Source: Struthio camelus (Eukaryota > Chordata > Aves > Struthioniformes > Struthionidae). From it: a DNA stretch of 64,000 nt. The stretch covers positions 125,417,738-125,481,737 of the forward strand of contig NC_090944.1 in the NCBI RefSeq assembly GCF_040807025.1, given 5' to 3'. The notes below the pieces were generated by a model. It made no database searches. It had not been told where the DNA came from and saw nothing but the letters and a program-made list of their open reading frames with translations. Position 1 is the stretch's first letter, and the number at the start of each line of letters is the position of its first letter. Shown here piece by piece: positions 1-11,638 of the stretch. The translations under genes and the position numbers were made by a program.

Positions 1-1049
1 TTCTTAGTTTTGGGGGTATGCTTGTTTTGGGTTTTTTGGGGGGGGGGTGTTTTTAAAAAAACTAATACTTTATGTTACTGAATGCAGAAGAATCTTTAAC
101 ATCCTTCCATGTTTTTCTTTGGTTTGTTTAGTGTTCAAGCAGTTTGTGTCATTTCTGTAAACAGTACTCTTCTAACTTTGTTGTGTTTGTTTTTCATAAA
201 GCTGGCTGCAATGTTTGGATTTTCATTACGCAGAGGGAACACAGAGAAAGTTTTGCTGGAGCTGGGAGCGATACGATCACGTTGGGATCGGAAGTAGTCT
301 TATTAAGTAACAGAGTTCTGCAGACGTTATGATTCAGTAACTATGAATGGAACATTTTATAAGCCAAGTGCCCATATCTGTAGTTATTTATAATTAATTT
401 GCTCAGTGCTTGTTTAAAAGTACCCGCCTGTTTACTCTTGATCACTTTGTTATGAAGAACCTATGAGTCTGTTAGCCTGTGAAAAGTAAGATTATTTCCT
501 CGGTCACATTATCAAAGCTGGGGGTCTTATGTTTTCTTTCTCGTTTTAGCCATAAACAAAGTCAAAGAGCCCAAGAGATACGATTTACTTCCATCTTTAA
601 CCGATTTACTTCCATCTTTAACCGCAATCATAGGACCTTCCCAGAGAAAAAGAGAAGCAAGATTCTTGGCCAAAGCAGGCTTGAAAGCACACATTTACAC
701 AGCACGAGACAAGGTTTTGCATTTTCTGCAGCAGCGTCAGGGGTGACAGGGCAAGGCACATACCTTACAGAGTGGAAAAGCAGATGCCACCCTTTACCAT
801 CCTAAACACGCTTAGGTTGACTGCATAAAACATGGAAAAACTCATCTTCCTAAAACAGCCTAAGCACCTGCTGGGTGAGCTGAGAGACACCATTCCCTTC
901 TCTGAAGGGAATCAAATCGCAGAGCGCACAACTCACCCAGCAGCGCAGAGGAGACACACGCAGGACAGGCCAGAAGGCAGCTGGCCTCCCACAAACCAGT
1001 TACGCGCACGGAGTTGACGCGTCGTAGGAAGCGCAAGGAGACCCAAGCG
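1..1049. other. No gene seen; flank of left CpG island
   Basis: Mostly AT-rich sequence that turns GC-rich after about 950. It starts with a G-rich stretch (several G runs within the first 50 bases). It also holds a 21-bp tandem duplication at 581-622. No reading frame here resembles a known protein on either strand. If the CpG island to the right is the promoter of a leftward gene, this stretch would be its first intron. Confidence 0.5.
581..622. repeat. 21-bp perfect tandem duplication
   Basis: Two identical adjacent 21-bp copies, 581-601 and 602-622, each beginning CGATTTACTTCC. A simple recent-looking duplication in otherwise unique sequence. Confidence 0.9.
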
Positions 1050-2300
1050 CCGCACAGGGCCGGGGGTCGCCGCCATCAAACGCCGGGCAACCGGGCACGC
1101 TTACAAGGCCCGCTGCCCCAGCGAGCTCCTTCTTATCGCTGCCATCGGCCAACGTGACAGCTCTAAACCCACTGATGTTCCCGCCCGGCTCCCGAGCGGC
1201 GGTTTAACCGACAACCGGGGCGAGGCGGGGCCGGGCCGGGCCGCCCCTGCGCTCGCTGCCCGCCCGCCGAAGCGGCGGCTCTGAAGCTGCGCCAGGCGGC
1301 GGGCGAGGCCGTGCCCCAGGCCCTGCCCGCGGCTCCCGCCCGCCGCCATTGCCCCGCCGACCCCTCACACGTCTCCCCCGCCCTCCCCGCGCCGGGCACG
1401 CGGCGCGCAACGGCCGGCAACGGCGGCTTCACCAGCACAGCGCGGCGACCGCCGACTCCGCACCGGGCCGGGCCCCGCGCAGCCCCTTCCTTCTTCTCGC
1501 CGCCCGCACCGCACCGGGCAGCCCCCCGCTCCCGCGGCCTGCGCGCCGAGCCGGCCCCACCGCAGCCTCACCTCACCTCACCTCACCTCGCGCCAACAGC
1601 GCTCGCCTCGCGTCACCCTACCCCGACCCGACCCGGCCGTGCCGTGCCCGCCGCTCGGGCCCGCACGCTTGTTTACCGCCCCGGCCACCCCTGGCCGAGG
1701 CCCGGCCTCGGGCCCCGCCCCCGCGCCCCTCCCATTGGCTCCTTCGCGGCCCCGCCCCCTCCGCCGCGGCGGAGCGCGCAGCGTGCCGAGCCCGTGCACC
1801 GCGCGCCGCGGCCAATGGCAGGAAGGGGTGGGCGGGGCGCGGGGCGGCTGCAGGGGGACGTGAGGCCCGTGAGGTCCGTGCGGCGGTGGCGGTGGCGGTG
1901 GCAGCGGCAGCCGTTGGGCGCGCGCGGTGGGGGGAGGGGGTTCGCCTCGCGTCGCGTCGCCGTTGACGGGGGGGAGGGGGGCGCGGTGCTTAGCCCGGGC
2001 GAGGGGCGGACGTGCCGGCCGGCACGGGGAGGAGGGGAAGGGCACGGGCGGGCGGCACGCTCGGCCTCCGGCGCGCCTGCGAGGCCGCGGACGGTGGGCG
2101 CGAGCAGGCAGGCCAGCCCCTGCGCTACACGCAGTTCGCGCGGAGCGCGGGAGCTGTGCCTGCGCGCAGGTCGGCGGGCCAGCTGAGGCGAAGGAGCAGC
2201 CCCGTTTGGTGGCGCGCCCTGTCGCGGGAAACCTCTGCCCTCCGCGGTGCCGGTGCGATCTTTTTTTTTTTCTGAGCCCCGAGTTAAAACCACGCGCGAC
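1050..2300. promoter_or_regulatory. CpG island, probable bidirectional promoter
   Basis: Dense CpG, very GC-rich sequence. An inverted CCAAT box (ATTGG) lies at 1734-1738 and a GC box near 1751-1758. A forward CCAAT box lies at 1812-1816, followed by GC boxes at about 1830-1847. On the minus strand a splice-donor-like GAG|GTGAGG ends a possible first exon at 1587, inside a short GTGAG repeat that offers several equivalent donors. On the plus strand a donor-like AAAG|GTAAAT lies at 2356/2357. In mammals COQ8A follows PSEN2 in the same orientation, so a leftward COQ8A promoter is the best guess. No coding exon is visible to prove it. Long reading frames across the island are compositional. Confidence 0.55.
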
Positions 2301-2796
2301 GCGGTTCACGTGGGCGTTGGAAATCACAGCCCAGCGCCCGCGTGTCTGTTGGAAAGGTAAATCTTTATTTCTTTTGTTTCTTCCAGGTTGATTCCAGCAA
2401 CGCGCTGTCTGAAAGATGCTGCAAGGAGCTAATAGTAACAAGTAGCTCTGTACCTTTCTGGACAGTCTGGTAAGCACACAGCTCTGTCAGCAGCTTTCCT
2501 CTCTTAAAAAAATAACAAATAATACATTCTCTGTGGTTTCGTTGCTGCAAGGCAGCATTAGTTTAGAAGAGTACTTGGACAAGGCTTAGGGATTAAATAG
2601 TTCCTTTTTTTTCCTTAAAACAAACAGAGTTTGTAACTCCTCCTTGTCATAGAATAACTTGTAGCGCTGACCAGCAAACAACGCTGAGGTTTAATTTCAG
2701 CTCTGTCATTGCTTGCTTTGCCCAGCCTTTTCAGCTAACTAGTAGCGTGAACTGGAGCACTTAAATCCATCCTGAAGGACTTATTATCAGAGTTAT

Positions 2797-2850
2797 CAAG
2801 TATATACTTATGTCAACTTGCATCAAGTATATACGTAAGTATATACTTAT
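2797..2850. repeat. Short AAGTATATAC repeat cluster
   Basis: Three near-copies of CAAGTATATAC-like words within about 50 bases. The core AGTATATACT is itself palindromic, so the cluster can also pair as small hairpins. Confidence 0.6.
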
Positions 2851-2984
2851 CTATATTGATATCAGAGTATCAAGAGTTGCAGGTGCCGTGCACTTGTGAA
2901 GGAGGAAACTGGATAAATGGTCTGCTGCAAATGTGTATGGGGTTTAACTCTATACAGCATGTTGGTGAATATTACTGCTGATCT

Positions 2985-3105
2985 TGTAGTGCCACATTTT
3001 CCTCATCCATAAAGTGGGATAATAATATCCCTATCTCCAGATGCCGACACCAGAGGTTATTTGGCGAGTATTAACGAACACATAAAACATTGTGTAAAGG
3101 TTACA
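2985..3105 (+). mobile_element. MIR-like ancient SINE remnant
   Basis: The stretch holds the words TTTTCCTCATCCATAAAGTG and GGATAATAATA followed by GTATTAACGAACACAT. These match, with drift, the well-known MIR-family core (fraction reading 'tttcctcatctgtaaaatggggataataat'). Recognition is from memory, with no alignment. Old and fragmentary. Confidence 0.5.
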
Positions 3106-3737
3106 TTTATTCCTTCATATTTTTCTAAAAATAAAAAGATACACTTCCCACCCAAGCTATGCTCATCTTCCTAGTTAAGCCATGGGACGTTTTCTGCTAG
3201 GAAGTGAACAGACACCTACAAGTATATTTAGCAAAACCTATCACTCAGCCGTTATCTGGATTGGAAACACGTCTCAGTCAGTACTAGAGTGGCTGGATTT
3301 AACCTTAAAAGGTTAAAAAAAAATCCCTGAGGAAGGTATATGCTCTACTTTTTTATTTCTCTAAATACAGGCTGTGCATAGACACAATATGTCTGAAATG
3401 GAGTGGCCAAATATGACACTTTCACATTTTAGAACTGGACGCAGACGGGATATGTTAGAGATTCAAAAACACAGCTATACTATAATAAGAAACCAGCCTT
3501 GAAAAGTTGTGTCTAATATGCCTAGTCATCCTAATTTCAACACTGACATCTCCAGAAATTTCTGCATACAAATTAAATGTTCTATTTGTGGTTAATTCCA
3601 TGCTATTTTCTCTAAAAGAAGAGTGATCTTTACTCACACCTGTAAAGAAATATTTGAGATGTCTTTCTTTAATAGACATAGAATAATTAGAATAGAATAG
3701 AATAATTTTCTTTAACCTACTGCTGTACTGAATTGGA

Positions 3738-4916
3738 ATGGAATTTCAGCATGGATTCACCAAAGGGAAATCATGCTTGACCAATCTGATAGCCTTCTAT
3801 GACAGAATGACTGGCTGGGTAGATGAGGGCAGAGCAGTGGATGTTGTCTTTCTGGACTTCAGCAAGGCTTTTGACACTGTCTCCCATCACATCCTCCTAG
3901 GTAAGCTCAGGAAGTGTGGGCTAGATGAGTGGACGGTGAGGTGGCTTGAGAACTGGCTGGATGGCCGAGCTCAGAGGGTTGTGGTGAATGGCGCAGAGTC
4001 AAGTTGGAGGCCTGTGGCTAGTGGTGTCCCCCAGGGGTCAGTCCTGGGCCCAGTCTTGTTCAATATATTCATCAATGACCTGGAGGAAGGGACAGAGTGC
4101 ACCCTCAGCAAGTTTGCTGATGATACTAAACTGGGGGGAGTGGCTGACACACCAGAAGACTGTGCTGCCATTCAGAGGGACCTGGACAGGCTGGAGAGGT
4201 GGGCGGAGAGGAACCTCATGAAGTTCAACAAAGGCAAGTGCAAGGTCCTGCACCTAGGCAGGAATAATCCCATGCACCAGTACAGGCTGGGGACTGACCT
4301 GTTGGAAAGTAGCTCTGCCGAGAAGGACCTGGGAGTGCTGGTGGACAACAAGTTAAACATGAGCCAGCAGTGTGCCCTTGTGGCCAAGAAGGCCAATGGG
4401 ATCCTAGGGTGCATTAGGCAGAGTGTTGCCAGCAGGTCGAGGGAGGTGATCCTGCCCCTCTATTCAGCCCTGGTGAGGCCTCACCTGGAGTACTGTGTCC
4501 AGTTCTGGGCTCCCCAGTACAAGAGAGACATGGCACTCCTGGAGAGAGTCCAGCGGAGGGCTACCAAGATGATTAGAGGGCTGGAGCATCTCTCCTATGA
4601 AGAAAGACTGCAAGAGCTGGGCCTGTTCAGCCTGGAGAAGAGAAGATTGAGAGGGGATCTCATCAACGTGTACAAGTATCTGAAGGGGGAGTGTCAAGAG
4701 GATGAGGCCAGCCTCTTCTCCGTGGTGCCCAGCAACAGGACAAGAGGCAATGGGCAGAAACTGAACCACAGGAAGTTCCATCTGAACCTGAGAAAAAACT
4801 TCTTCACTGTGAGGGTGACAGAGCACTGGAACAGGTTGCCCAGAGAGGTGGTGGAGTCTCCTTCGCTGGAGATATTCAAAAACCGTCTGGATGTGATCCT
4901 GGGCAATATGCTCTAG
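3738..4916 (+). pseudogene. CR1 reverse transcriptase fragment (392 codons open)
   Basis: C-terminal part of CR1 ORF2, the reverse transcriptase that copies LINE RNA at the target site. Palm motif A is seen as [13 protein letters not shown] at about residues 38-50. [14 protein letters not shown] lies at 95-108. The catalytic FADD box is at 126-129, followed by TKLGG. The C-terminal domain ends in [13 protein letters not shown] just before the TAG stop. The N-terminal endonuclease domain and the start of the RT domain are absent, so it cannot act alone. The frame is uninterrupted over 1,179 bases, which is unusual for a truncated bird CR1. The Met at 3738 is only the first ATG in the truncated copy, not a native start. 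Confidence 0.9.
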
Positions 4917-5006
4917 GTGACCCTGCTTGAGCAGGGAGGTTGGACTAGATGATCTCCAGAGGTCCCTTCCAACCTAAACGATTCTGTGATTCTGTGATTC
5001 TGTGAA
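3738..5006 (+). mobile_element. CR1 LINE, 5'-truncated, 3' end complete
   Basis: Non-LTR retrotransposon of the CR1 clade, the dominant LINE of birds. The copy starts inside the reverse-transcriptase gene and keeps the whole 3' end. It finishes in three ATTCTGTG-type units at 4981-5006, the tail CR1 uses instead of poly(A). The short 3' UTR (4917-4980) carries the typical GGTTGGACTAGATGATCTCC block. The preserved frame and its high similarity to the second copy at 11639-12340 suggest modest age. No target-site duplication was looked for, since CR1 usually leaves none. Confidence 0.95.
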
Positions 5007-5656
5007 TGTCAGTTCGAAGTTTCTGCGTAACGTCACTTAGCTTACGTCAGCTCAGGACTAATTGTGAAATACATCTTACTCACTGTGCTGAGCACAGAGA
5101 ACTCCACGGATTTCTGCATGCACACACTATCATAGTTTGAGATTTAGGCAGAATAAGCGCAGCATGTAAAGCTCTCCCCATCTTTTAAAGACAGCCTGAT
5201 TAGTTCATTTTATTTCCACGCAGTAACTCATTGGATATTCTTGCCCATGCTGTTTCATTTGCATTACATCTTTTATTTCCCAGCTTTCTGGATCCTTACG
5301 AGACCCCCGGTACTTGATGACAAGGCTGGCTCTCTGTACGTTTAAACTAAAGAGGAAAGAAGGTCTGTTTTCCTTCCACCCACTTTGGTATGCAAAGAGT
5401 TGGGATTGAGAAGCTTGACTGAAGCTGCTGAGAACAGCTCCTTTACACCCGTTTACATTATTGTTTATTTAGTCGGGGAGGAGGGGGGGTAGGAACAGGG
5501 CACCCACGACTCAAAAACAGGAGCCAGAAGCTAACCTTTTTGGAGGTTGATTGTCTAACAGTGTCCAACGCTGAAGTAGAAAGGCAAGCATGCTGAATGT
5601 AATGCACTGGGAGAACTGTTCCAGGGCAGAAGCCATGCAAGATCTCCCTGTACGCT

Positions 5657-5676
5657 GGGGGGGGAGGGGGAGGGGG
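5657..5676 (+). repeat. G-rich tract, quadruplex-capable
   Basis: Runs of eight, five and five G separated by single A residues. Enough G for an intramolecular quadruplex on the plus strand. Confidence 0.7.
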
Positions 5677-5987
5677 AATGGTAACAAAGAAAATCCCATC
5701 AGCCTTTGGGATTGGTTTAGTGCTAACTGCCATGAGATTCATACCCCTGAATCCTGGAGAAAGCAGAGACAAGAGTGTTCTACTACAAAAATAGATGAGG
5801 GAGTCATTCTTTCCTTTGCAAAGGTTAACAGTAGTTTATGTAACAGGTTAGTAATTAACAATTCCCATGGGCTTCGGGGGATCCAAATTCAGGTTCCCTA
5901 TCTGCTAGTGAAGACCTACAGCATTCCACCCTCGCACTGGGACCCTAATTGTTACGCATGCTCTTACCTTCTCCTCTCTCCAGCCCT

Positions 5988-6004
5988 ATTATTATTATTA
6001 TTAT
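5988..6004 (+). repeat. (ATT)n microsatellite
   Basis: About six uninterrupted ATT units. Confidence 0.9.
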
Positions 6005-6934
6005 ATTCTACACAGTGGGAAAGCTCAGCAGGAGGAAAAGAGAATGGGGCACTCCTCCATCCTTTCCAAATCCCAGACAAATTTACAGTATGGCCTTATG
6101 CAAACTGTACCTTCTCCAGAGGCCAGAGATGTGGATGAGAATCCTGTGGGGATTAGCCCAGGCTGCCCCGTTCTGGTTTTGTGCCCTCCACCGAAAGACA
6201 GTAGATAAAACAGCAGTGACGCTTGCTTCATCCATGCTTTGAATCAGCTGTCAGAGTTGTGTAGGAGCTGATCTGTTAAATGTGCTATCTGCTAAATGTG
6301 CAAACACTTGCCAGATTAAGCCCCTTCAAGAGGTGCAGATAGAATAAACCAGTGTTTGTGGATCTTTAATCACCTAGGAAACTTCCATGTAAAAAAATAA
6401 ACTTTGGCATCTGTGGATACCTTAGTGCCTTCAGTGTGATGTGACAGCAGAATGAGACTCTTGCAGATTAAAAGTTTTACTCAGTGTCTAAATCTCATGT
6501 CATTTCTATGTTAGATGATTGCATTCTTTGGACAGTTGTGCAATGCAGACCTGCATTTACAGAGCAAGCATGAGAAATCCAGTGAAAAAGCAAATTCCCA
6601 GGTTTTCAGGAATCTCTTGATTACCTGTAAGAACAACAAGAAGTGAACAGCATCAAGAAATCAGCCACAGTACATCTTTGGTACTACAGCTATCGTTTGC
6701 TTGTCACATCTTGTTCAGTACTGTTATATTCAGTCAAACTGCGACATATCAGTGCCTTACCCAGAATGTGAGCATTTACAGCAAGAATCTTATATCTTTG
6801 ACATTTATATAAGTCAACCTCTTGTTCAAATTGTAAGTAATGCTATAAGTCACACTTCCCCCACAGCCCTCTCTCTACTGATGTTAAAATGTTTTGTTGA
6901 AGAGTAGTTCTCCAAATATCCTGGTTTTTGCAAG

Positions 6935-7015
6935 TCAGAGAGAGGTCAGTACCTTACCTAAGGTCAGAGAGAAAGCTTGATATAGCAGCTAGAAGTCCTG
7001 ACTCTCTAGCAGATA
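6935..7015. mobile_element. MIR-like SINE scrap
   Basis: GAGGTCAGTACCTTACCTAA, then GGTCAGAGAG, and 40 bases on AGTCCTGACTCTCTAGC. The order resembles the 'acttgcccaaggtcacacagc ... gaacccaggtctcctgactc' part of MIR-type SINEs. Diverged; recognised by eye only. Confidence 0.4.
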
Positions 7016-8493
7016 CTTTAACTGTGTCATCATATCTTCACCTCCTACTGCCTGTTGATACTTATATAATGAAGGGCACAATGATGCAATTTCATGAGGT
7101 GCATAAATAGCTCTGCTGCCAGCCTGGGGTAAAAGCAACAAGAAGATTCTCAGGCTTTTTCAATGTGACATCCAGAAGGGTCACTGTCTGGATCAGATTT
7201 TGGGTGAGATTGCTTTTCTTCTGCTGTTTGCTGTTTTCTGAGAGAAGTTCTGTTTGTTCACCACCTAGCAGCTGGCTGCTTACTGGATGCCAGGGAACAC
7301 CCAGGAAATGCTGTGCCAATACTGGTGTCAACTGCTTTGAAGAACTCGGGGAAAGCCGGCCTCTTTTGAGGCCTTGTACAAAGGAGACTGACCTCCCAGG
7401 CATAAACGCGGAAGAATGGTCCAGAGTGGCTAAATTTTTACAAACTAAGCAAGGTAGAGAACCAGAGCCTGGAAAGATCTTTAGGCCCTACATTAAGAAG
7501 GGCTCTATTGCAACAGGAAATTAGTAGTCAGCTGACTAACCTACAGGAAAAAAAGAATTAATGGGTTCTCAATTAAACAACCATTGGCCATGTCATTAGG
7601 TTAACAAGCATCCAGACTGTTCAGAGAATGCTCAGAAGTCCTCTTGCATAGGACAGGCCTGAGCTGTTTCTCTGACCACAGTAACCTACCTATGCGTCAC
7701 CATACTTCTCCCGTGTTCACATAGTTAACCCCAAAGAAAAGCTGCTCTGAGAATGTTTCCCTCAGTTCTCCCTCTTCAAGCAACCACTGAGGGTCAGATA
7801 AGCTACTTCATAGGATTTTTTGGTGTCCTCTTCTTTAGCGGGTAAGTTCTTCAGGGTAGGAAGAATGTCTTATCGGACTACAGAGATTTATTGTGTGCCA
7901 TCAACATTATAATAATATAAGGATGGTGAACTGGAACAGCTCAAGAAGTCATCACTGGACAGGTGGCTTTGGTTTTAGTAGTTAACTTGTAGGTATTACA
8001 AAACTTTGGCAGGTTCTAGTGACGCTGTTTGTACCGTATGTTATTTACATGGCTTTATGGCCAAGAATGAGATTAATTGCCTTGTAAAGAAATGAGATCT
8101 CTCAGACTCAGTCAGTGGTAGATGCACATCCAGTATAATCATAGGAACCAAATGATGAGCTATTTTTATAATGCTTAGCACTGCTCTGATTCCTGAACTG
8201 TGTATTTTCATCCCAAAGCACTCGGGCATTCTTTGCACTTGTCCTTCCTTTCCTTATCCTCCCATTGCAGGAGGGGAGGAGACAAGGCTCAGTTTCATTT
8301 AGTCAGTGAGCGCTTCATTTTTAAGATGATTTAGTGCTGATGGAAGGAGTCGGTGTGGCAGTTCTAGAGACTAATGTTTTTCTTTCCTCTTAAGAGGAAG
8401 ACACAGTGCAGGGAACAGGACATGTGTTCATGAACCCCACCCCCCAACTCCATTTTCTTTTCAGGGCTCTTAGCAAGCAGCCTTGTTCCACAC

Positions 8494-8521
8494 GGCAGGA
8501 GAAATCAGGCAGGAGAAATCA
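8494..8521. repeat. 14-bp tandem duplication
   Basis: GGCAGGAGAAATCA occurs twice in direct succession (8494-8507, 8508-8521) with no mismatch. Confidence 0.9.
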
Positions 8522-9775
8522 GGGAAAGCGAGTAGCGGTCCTCAGCTCCTGACTGCTGAAGGACTTCTATGTTCCCTAGCCAAAAAAAAAAAAGCAGTGT
8601 CAAGAAGGCACAGAAACCTTCCTCTTAGTTCTTAGATTTTGCCTTGCTGAGAAAGCTGTTTTCACAGATACCTCTCAATGCTCCTGCTCACGCTGCTCGC
8701 CCCTTCTATAGGGCCCTGCAAGTAACCAGTCTTAGGAAAGCAAGGCAAAAGGCGTTGAATTACAGAGGTGATTTATTATGTCCTTGGGCCTAGTGGGGAA
8801 GAGATCAATGCAGGCCTTGGAGGCCAATGTTGAGAGCAAAGCTCAAGAACTTTCTACCTCCTGCTGTTCTCTCTCCAAAATGCACTGCAGCGGCTTTTCA
8901 CACTGTCTTTGTGGCTAGTGCTGCATAGCTCCAGGGAGTTGACCATTCACTACTGAACTCTCATAGGAGGTGGGGGCAGACCCACTAATGCTGAGATTAT
9001 CTCTAACAATTAGTTGGGGAAAAGCAGCATTCTTCAAGCATTTTAGAGCATCCTCCTGGATTTTTCTTCTCAGGGATGTGAGGGAGATCACAGCATCATT
9101 ATCTTTCACCAGGGTTCAGCCCTGCCTTCCAGCCTACACGCCACATTCTCAGCAGGCCAGATAACATTATGTTCTCTCCCACTGGGAGACAAGTGTTGCA
9201 AATATATTCTCTCAAACTAGAAGTTTACATTATCTGGGTGAAGGGATTTTTTTTTTCTTTAGATAATGAAAGAAAACAGAACTCGATGTTATACTCTAGA
9301 TGGGGTTGTAAAAAGCCACAACAAGCTCAGGCCACAAGCGTGTTCATCACCGACCGGGGATCACCAGAAAGAATTCTGCAGCATAACACGCTCACCACCA
9401 CACCAGGCTCTTCTGGAGTTCATGCTGCCCACTGTTCCCACCCCAGACTTTGCCAGACGGCTGCAGAGTGGGAACTGGGTGCTTTGGAAAGCTGGAGACA
9501 AGCCCGTAGGGGGTGGAGTATACTGAGAGAAGGACAGTGTCAGGTGTAGCGGCTGTAGAGAGAAGTGCTAAATGTAAGAAAGCAGTTATCAGTCCTTGCC
9601 TTTGGATAGCTTGTGGGATGGTGTAGGGCAAGGACAGGCTCCTTGCCCCTGCCATCTTAGCAATTAATGCAGTAAAACATTTGGAATATAGCTTGTATGT
9701 TCAAACTCTGTTGCACAACTAGCGCTTGCAAAGCCTTTTTGGATGGGATCAAGTTGAAAAGAGGGTAGCAGTCCG

Positions 9776-9827
9776 ATTAGCAGCTGTGTGCCCCAAGAAT
9801 ATGGCATTAGCAGCTGTGTGCCTCAAG
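9776..9827. repeat. Duplicated 22-bp word, 30-bp period
   Basis: ATTAGCAGCTGTGTGCC plus CAAG occurs at 9776-9797 and again at 9806-9827 with one C/T difference. Confidence 0.85.
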
Positions 9828-11638
9828 GAATTTCTGTTTCTCCCAGGATCTGTGGGACTCAGTTAAACATTATTTAGTTTGTAATTCTTCTTTATCTCTG
9901 GGCTAGACAGATCAGTTGTTTCTGCTCATTGTAAATTGCATTTGCTTGCATAGTTTGGTGAGTGCTTTGCCCTCTTCTCTCATCACCTGATTGATTACAT
10001 GTAGCTCAATCTCTCCTGCAGAGGCCTAGTGGAAAGACTCAGTTCTTTGCAGCTTCCAGCCAGCATTCCTTTTACAGATGATAACTAATGAAGCCATGCA
10101 TCCCCTAGGTAAATACGGTGAAATTCATGAAGCTAGGCAAACAGAAGCAATTCATTTGCCTACAGTTAGCTACTATAAAGGGCCTTTTACAAAGGACAGA
10201 AGGGTTACCTAGAACAGTTTGCATAGGGTTGCTTCTAAACAGAAAGGCAGCCTGGAGCCACAGAATATAGGAGGAACAGAGCAATTTCTGAGGATTTTGC
10301 AAGCCTTTGGAGAACTTGGCCTGAACATTCGTATTAGTCATTGTAGTTTGCTTTGCTGGCTAATGGGTGAAGCACGCTACTGAACTCAGCTCTTACCCCC
10401 AGCTTTTGGTGCTGTCTTGCCTTGTGTCACGCGGCTGGAGAGCAGTGGGCTAGGTTGCCCCAGCCTGGACTCATTCACAGGAAAACGTATTTTCTTCCAC
10501 AGGCCTGAGAGCTGGCTTTCCCGTGTCGTGCCTTGCTGTTCAAACACAGTGCGAGGTGTGGAAGGGAGGCAGGGTAAGTTACTGGGTTTTTCGGAGTGCC
10601 TGTGTGGCAAACGGATGCACTCAAGGGTCTGGCCGCTTGCCTGAGGGTGATTCACAGTCTCAACAATATACTTTTAGCAGTCAGTCTATGGGGAAAGCAG
10701 AATTATTGATACCTTTGGACCCTGACTGACCCTTTTTCTGGTACGCTGTGGCTATTGATCCAAGTCTTGAGGTCATTTGGGAACAACTACATAATCTGGC
10801 CTCTAGTATCTACATTTCTGTCTACATAGCTGGAGGCAAAGATCGGTTGGCGGCAGAACATCCTAGCTGAACTCAGATGTGTCAGCCAAGAGAGAGACTC
10901 CAGCAGTAAATAGAAACCTTGAAAGGAGTGACTGATCAAGATGTGGTCCAGGCATCCAGGTTAAGCCCTTCATTTGACCCCGAAATTATTCAACTCTATC
11001 TGTAAAATAAGGTTAACTGCATTCTTCTGCTATGTTGTGCTCTTAGAAAGCCTGACTCCTAAAGGAGTGCTTGGAAAGCCTTAGTGGAAGGACAGCAGAA
11101 TCATTTCCACACGCTCTGTAGCTGTGCATGGGGAGAAGAGCTTGCCTTCAGGCACAGCTGTCCAAAGAACCAGCAGGACAGGTTCATTCTCCCATCCGCT
11201 CCCCAACACTTCAAAGATTTCTAGCCTGCAGGGGCCCAGGATGAGAGCACAAAGACGTCCTTTTACTTCAGCAATCACACTAGACGCAATATCTAATGAT
11301 GCAGCCTAGACAGTGACTATATAATTAATGTACCATCCATTCCATACAGTTTAGCAACTGTCACTTCAGCTTAATTAGCAGCCTGCTTTCAAAGCAGATT
11401 AAATGTAGTCCCTTTCTTGGAACATAGTTGCTCTCCCTGTTCTTCCTCTGCAGCAGCACTCCTATTTCATGACAGCACTGAAAAGCACACGCACACAATG
11501 GCGGCAAGGAAGGCGACCAAACTCTTTACAGGATAGGTGCCTTTGGTATTGCTTTATGTCCCTAACTAGCCCTGATTTTTCTACCCTGTTTTAAGTCTTG
11601 AAAGCTATAACTGCACTGCCATAACAACACTGGATAGA

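Larger units (their letters stand above)
2301..3734. other. Intergenic, no gene seen
   Basis: Unique AT-rich sequence. It contains a short cluster of TATATAC-type repeats (about 2797-2850) and a MIR-like SINE scrap near 2985-3105. A pyrimidine tract ending in CAG at about 2387 looks like a splice acceptor, but no supported exon follows. Confidence 0.5.
5007..11638. other. Intergenic, no gene seen
   Basis: Unique sequence with no recognisable exon. It contains G-rich tracts near 5474-5493 and at 5657-5676, and an (ATT)n microsatellite at 5988-6004. A MIR-like scrap lies near 6935-7015. A 14-bp duplication (8494-8521) and a 30-bp-period duplication (9776-9827) complete the contents. Short frames such as 5590-6138 and 9169-9549 show no family resemblance. 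Confidence 0.5.

Noticed and set aside
2355-2388. Adjacent donor-like and acceptor-like signals (AAAG|GTAAAT and TTCCAG|)
   Set aside because: They are only about 30 bases apart, too short for a vertebrate intron, and no exon on either side is supported.
1163-2477. Frames of 200-300 codons on both strands in the left CpG island
   Set aside because: Overlapping frames on both strands with Arg/Pro/Ala-rich low-complexity translations; typical of GC-rich promoter DNA.
8575-8600. Possible SINE poly(A) tails at several A-runs (also 14247, 18496, 31466)
   Set aside because: No SINE body or target-site duplication is visible next to the A-runs; treated as simple low complexity.
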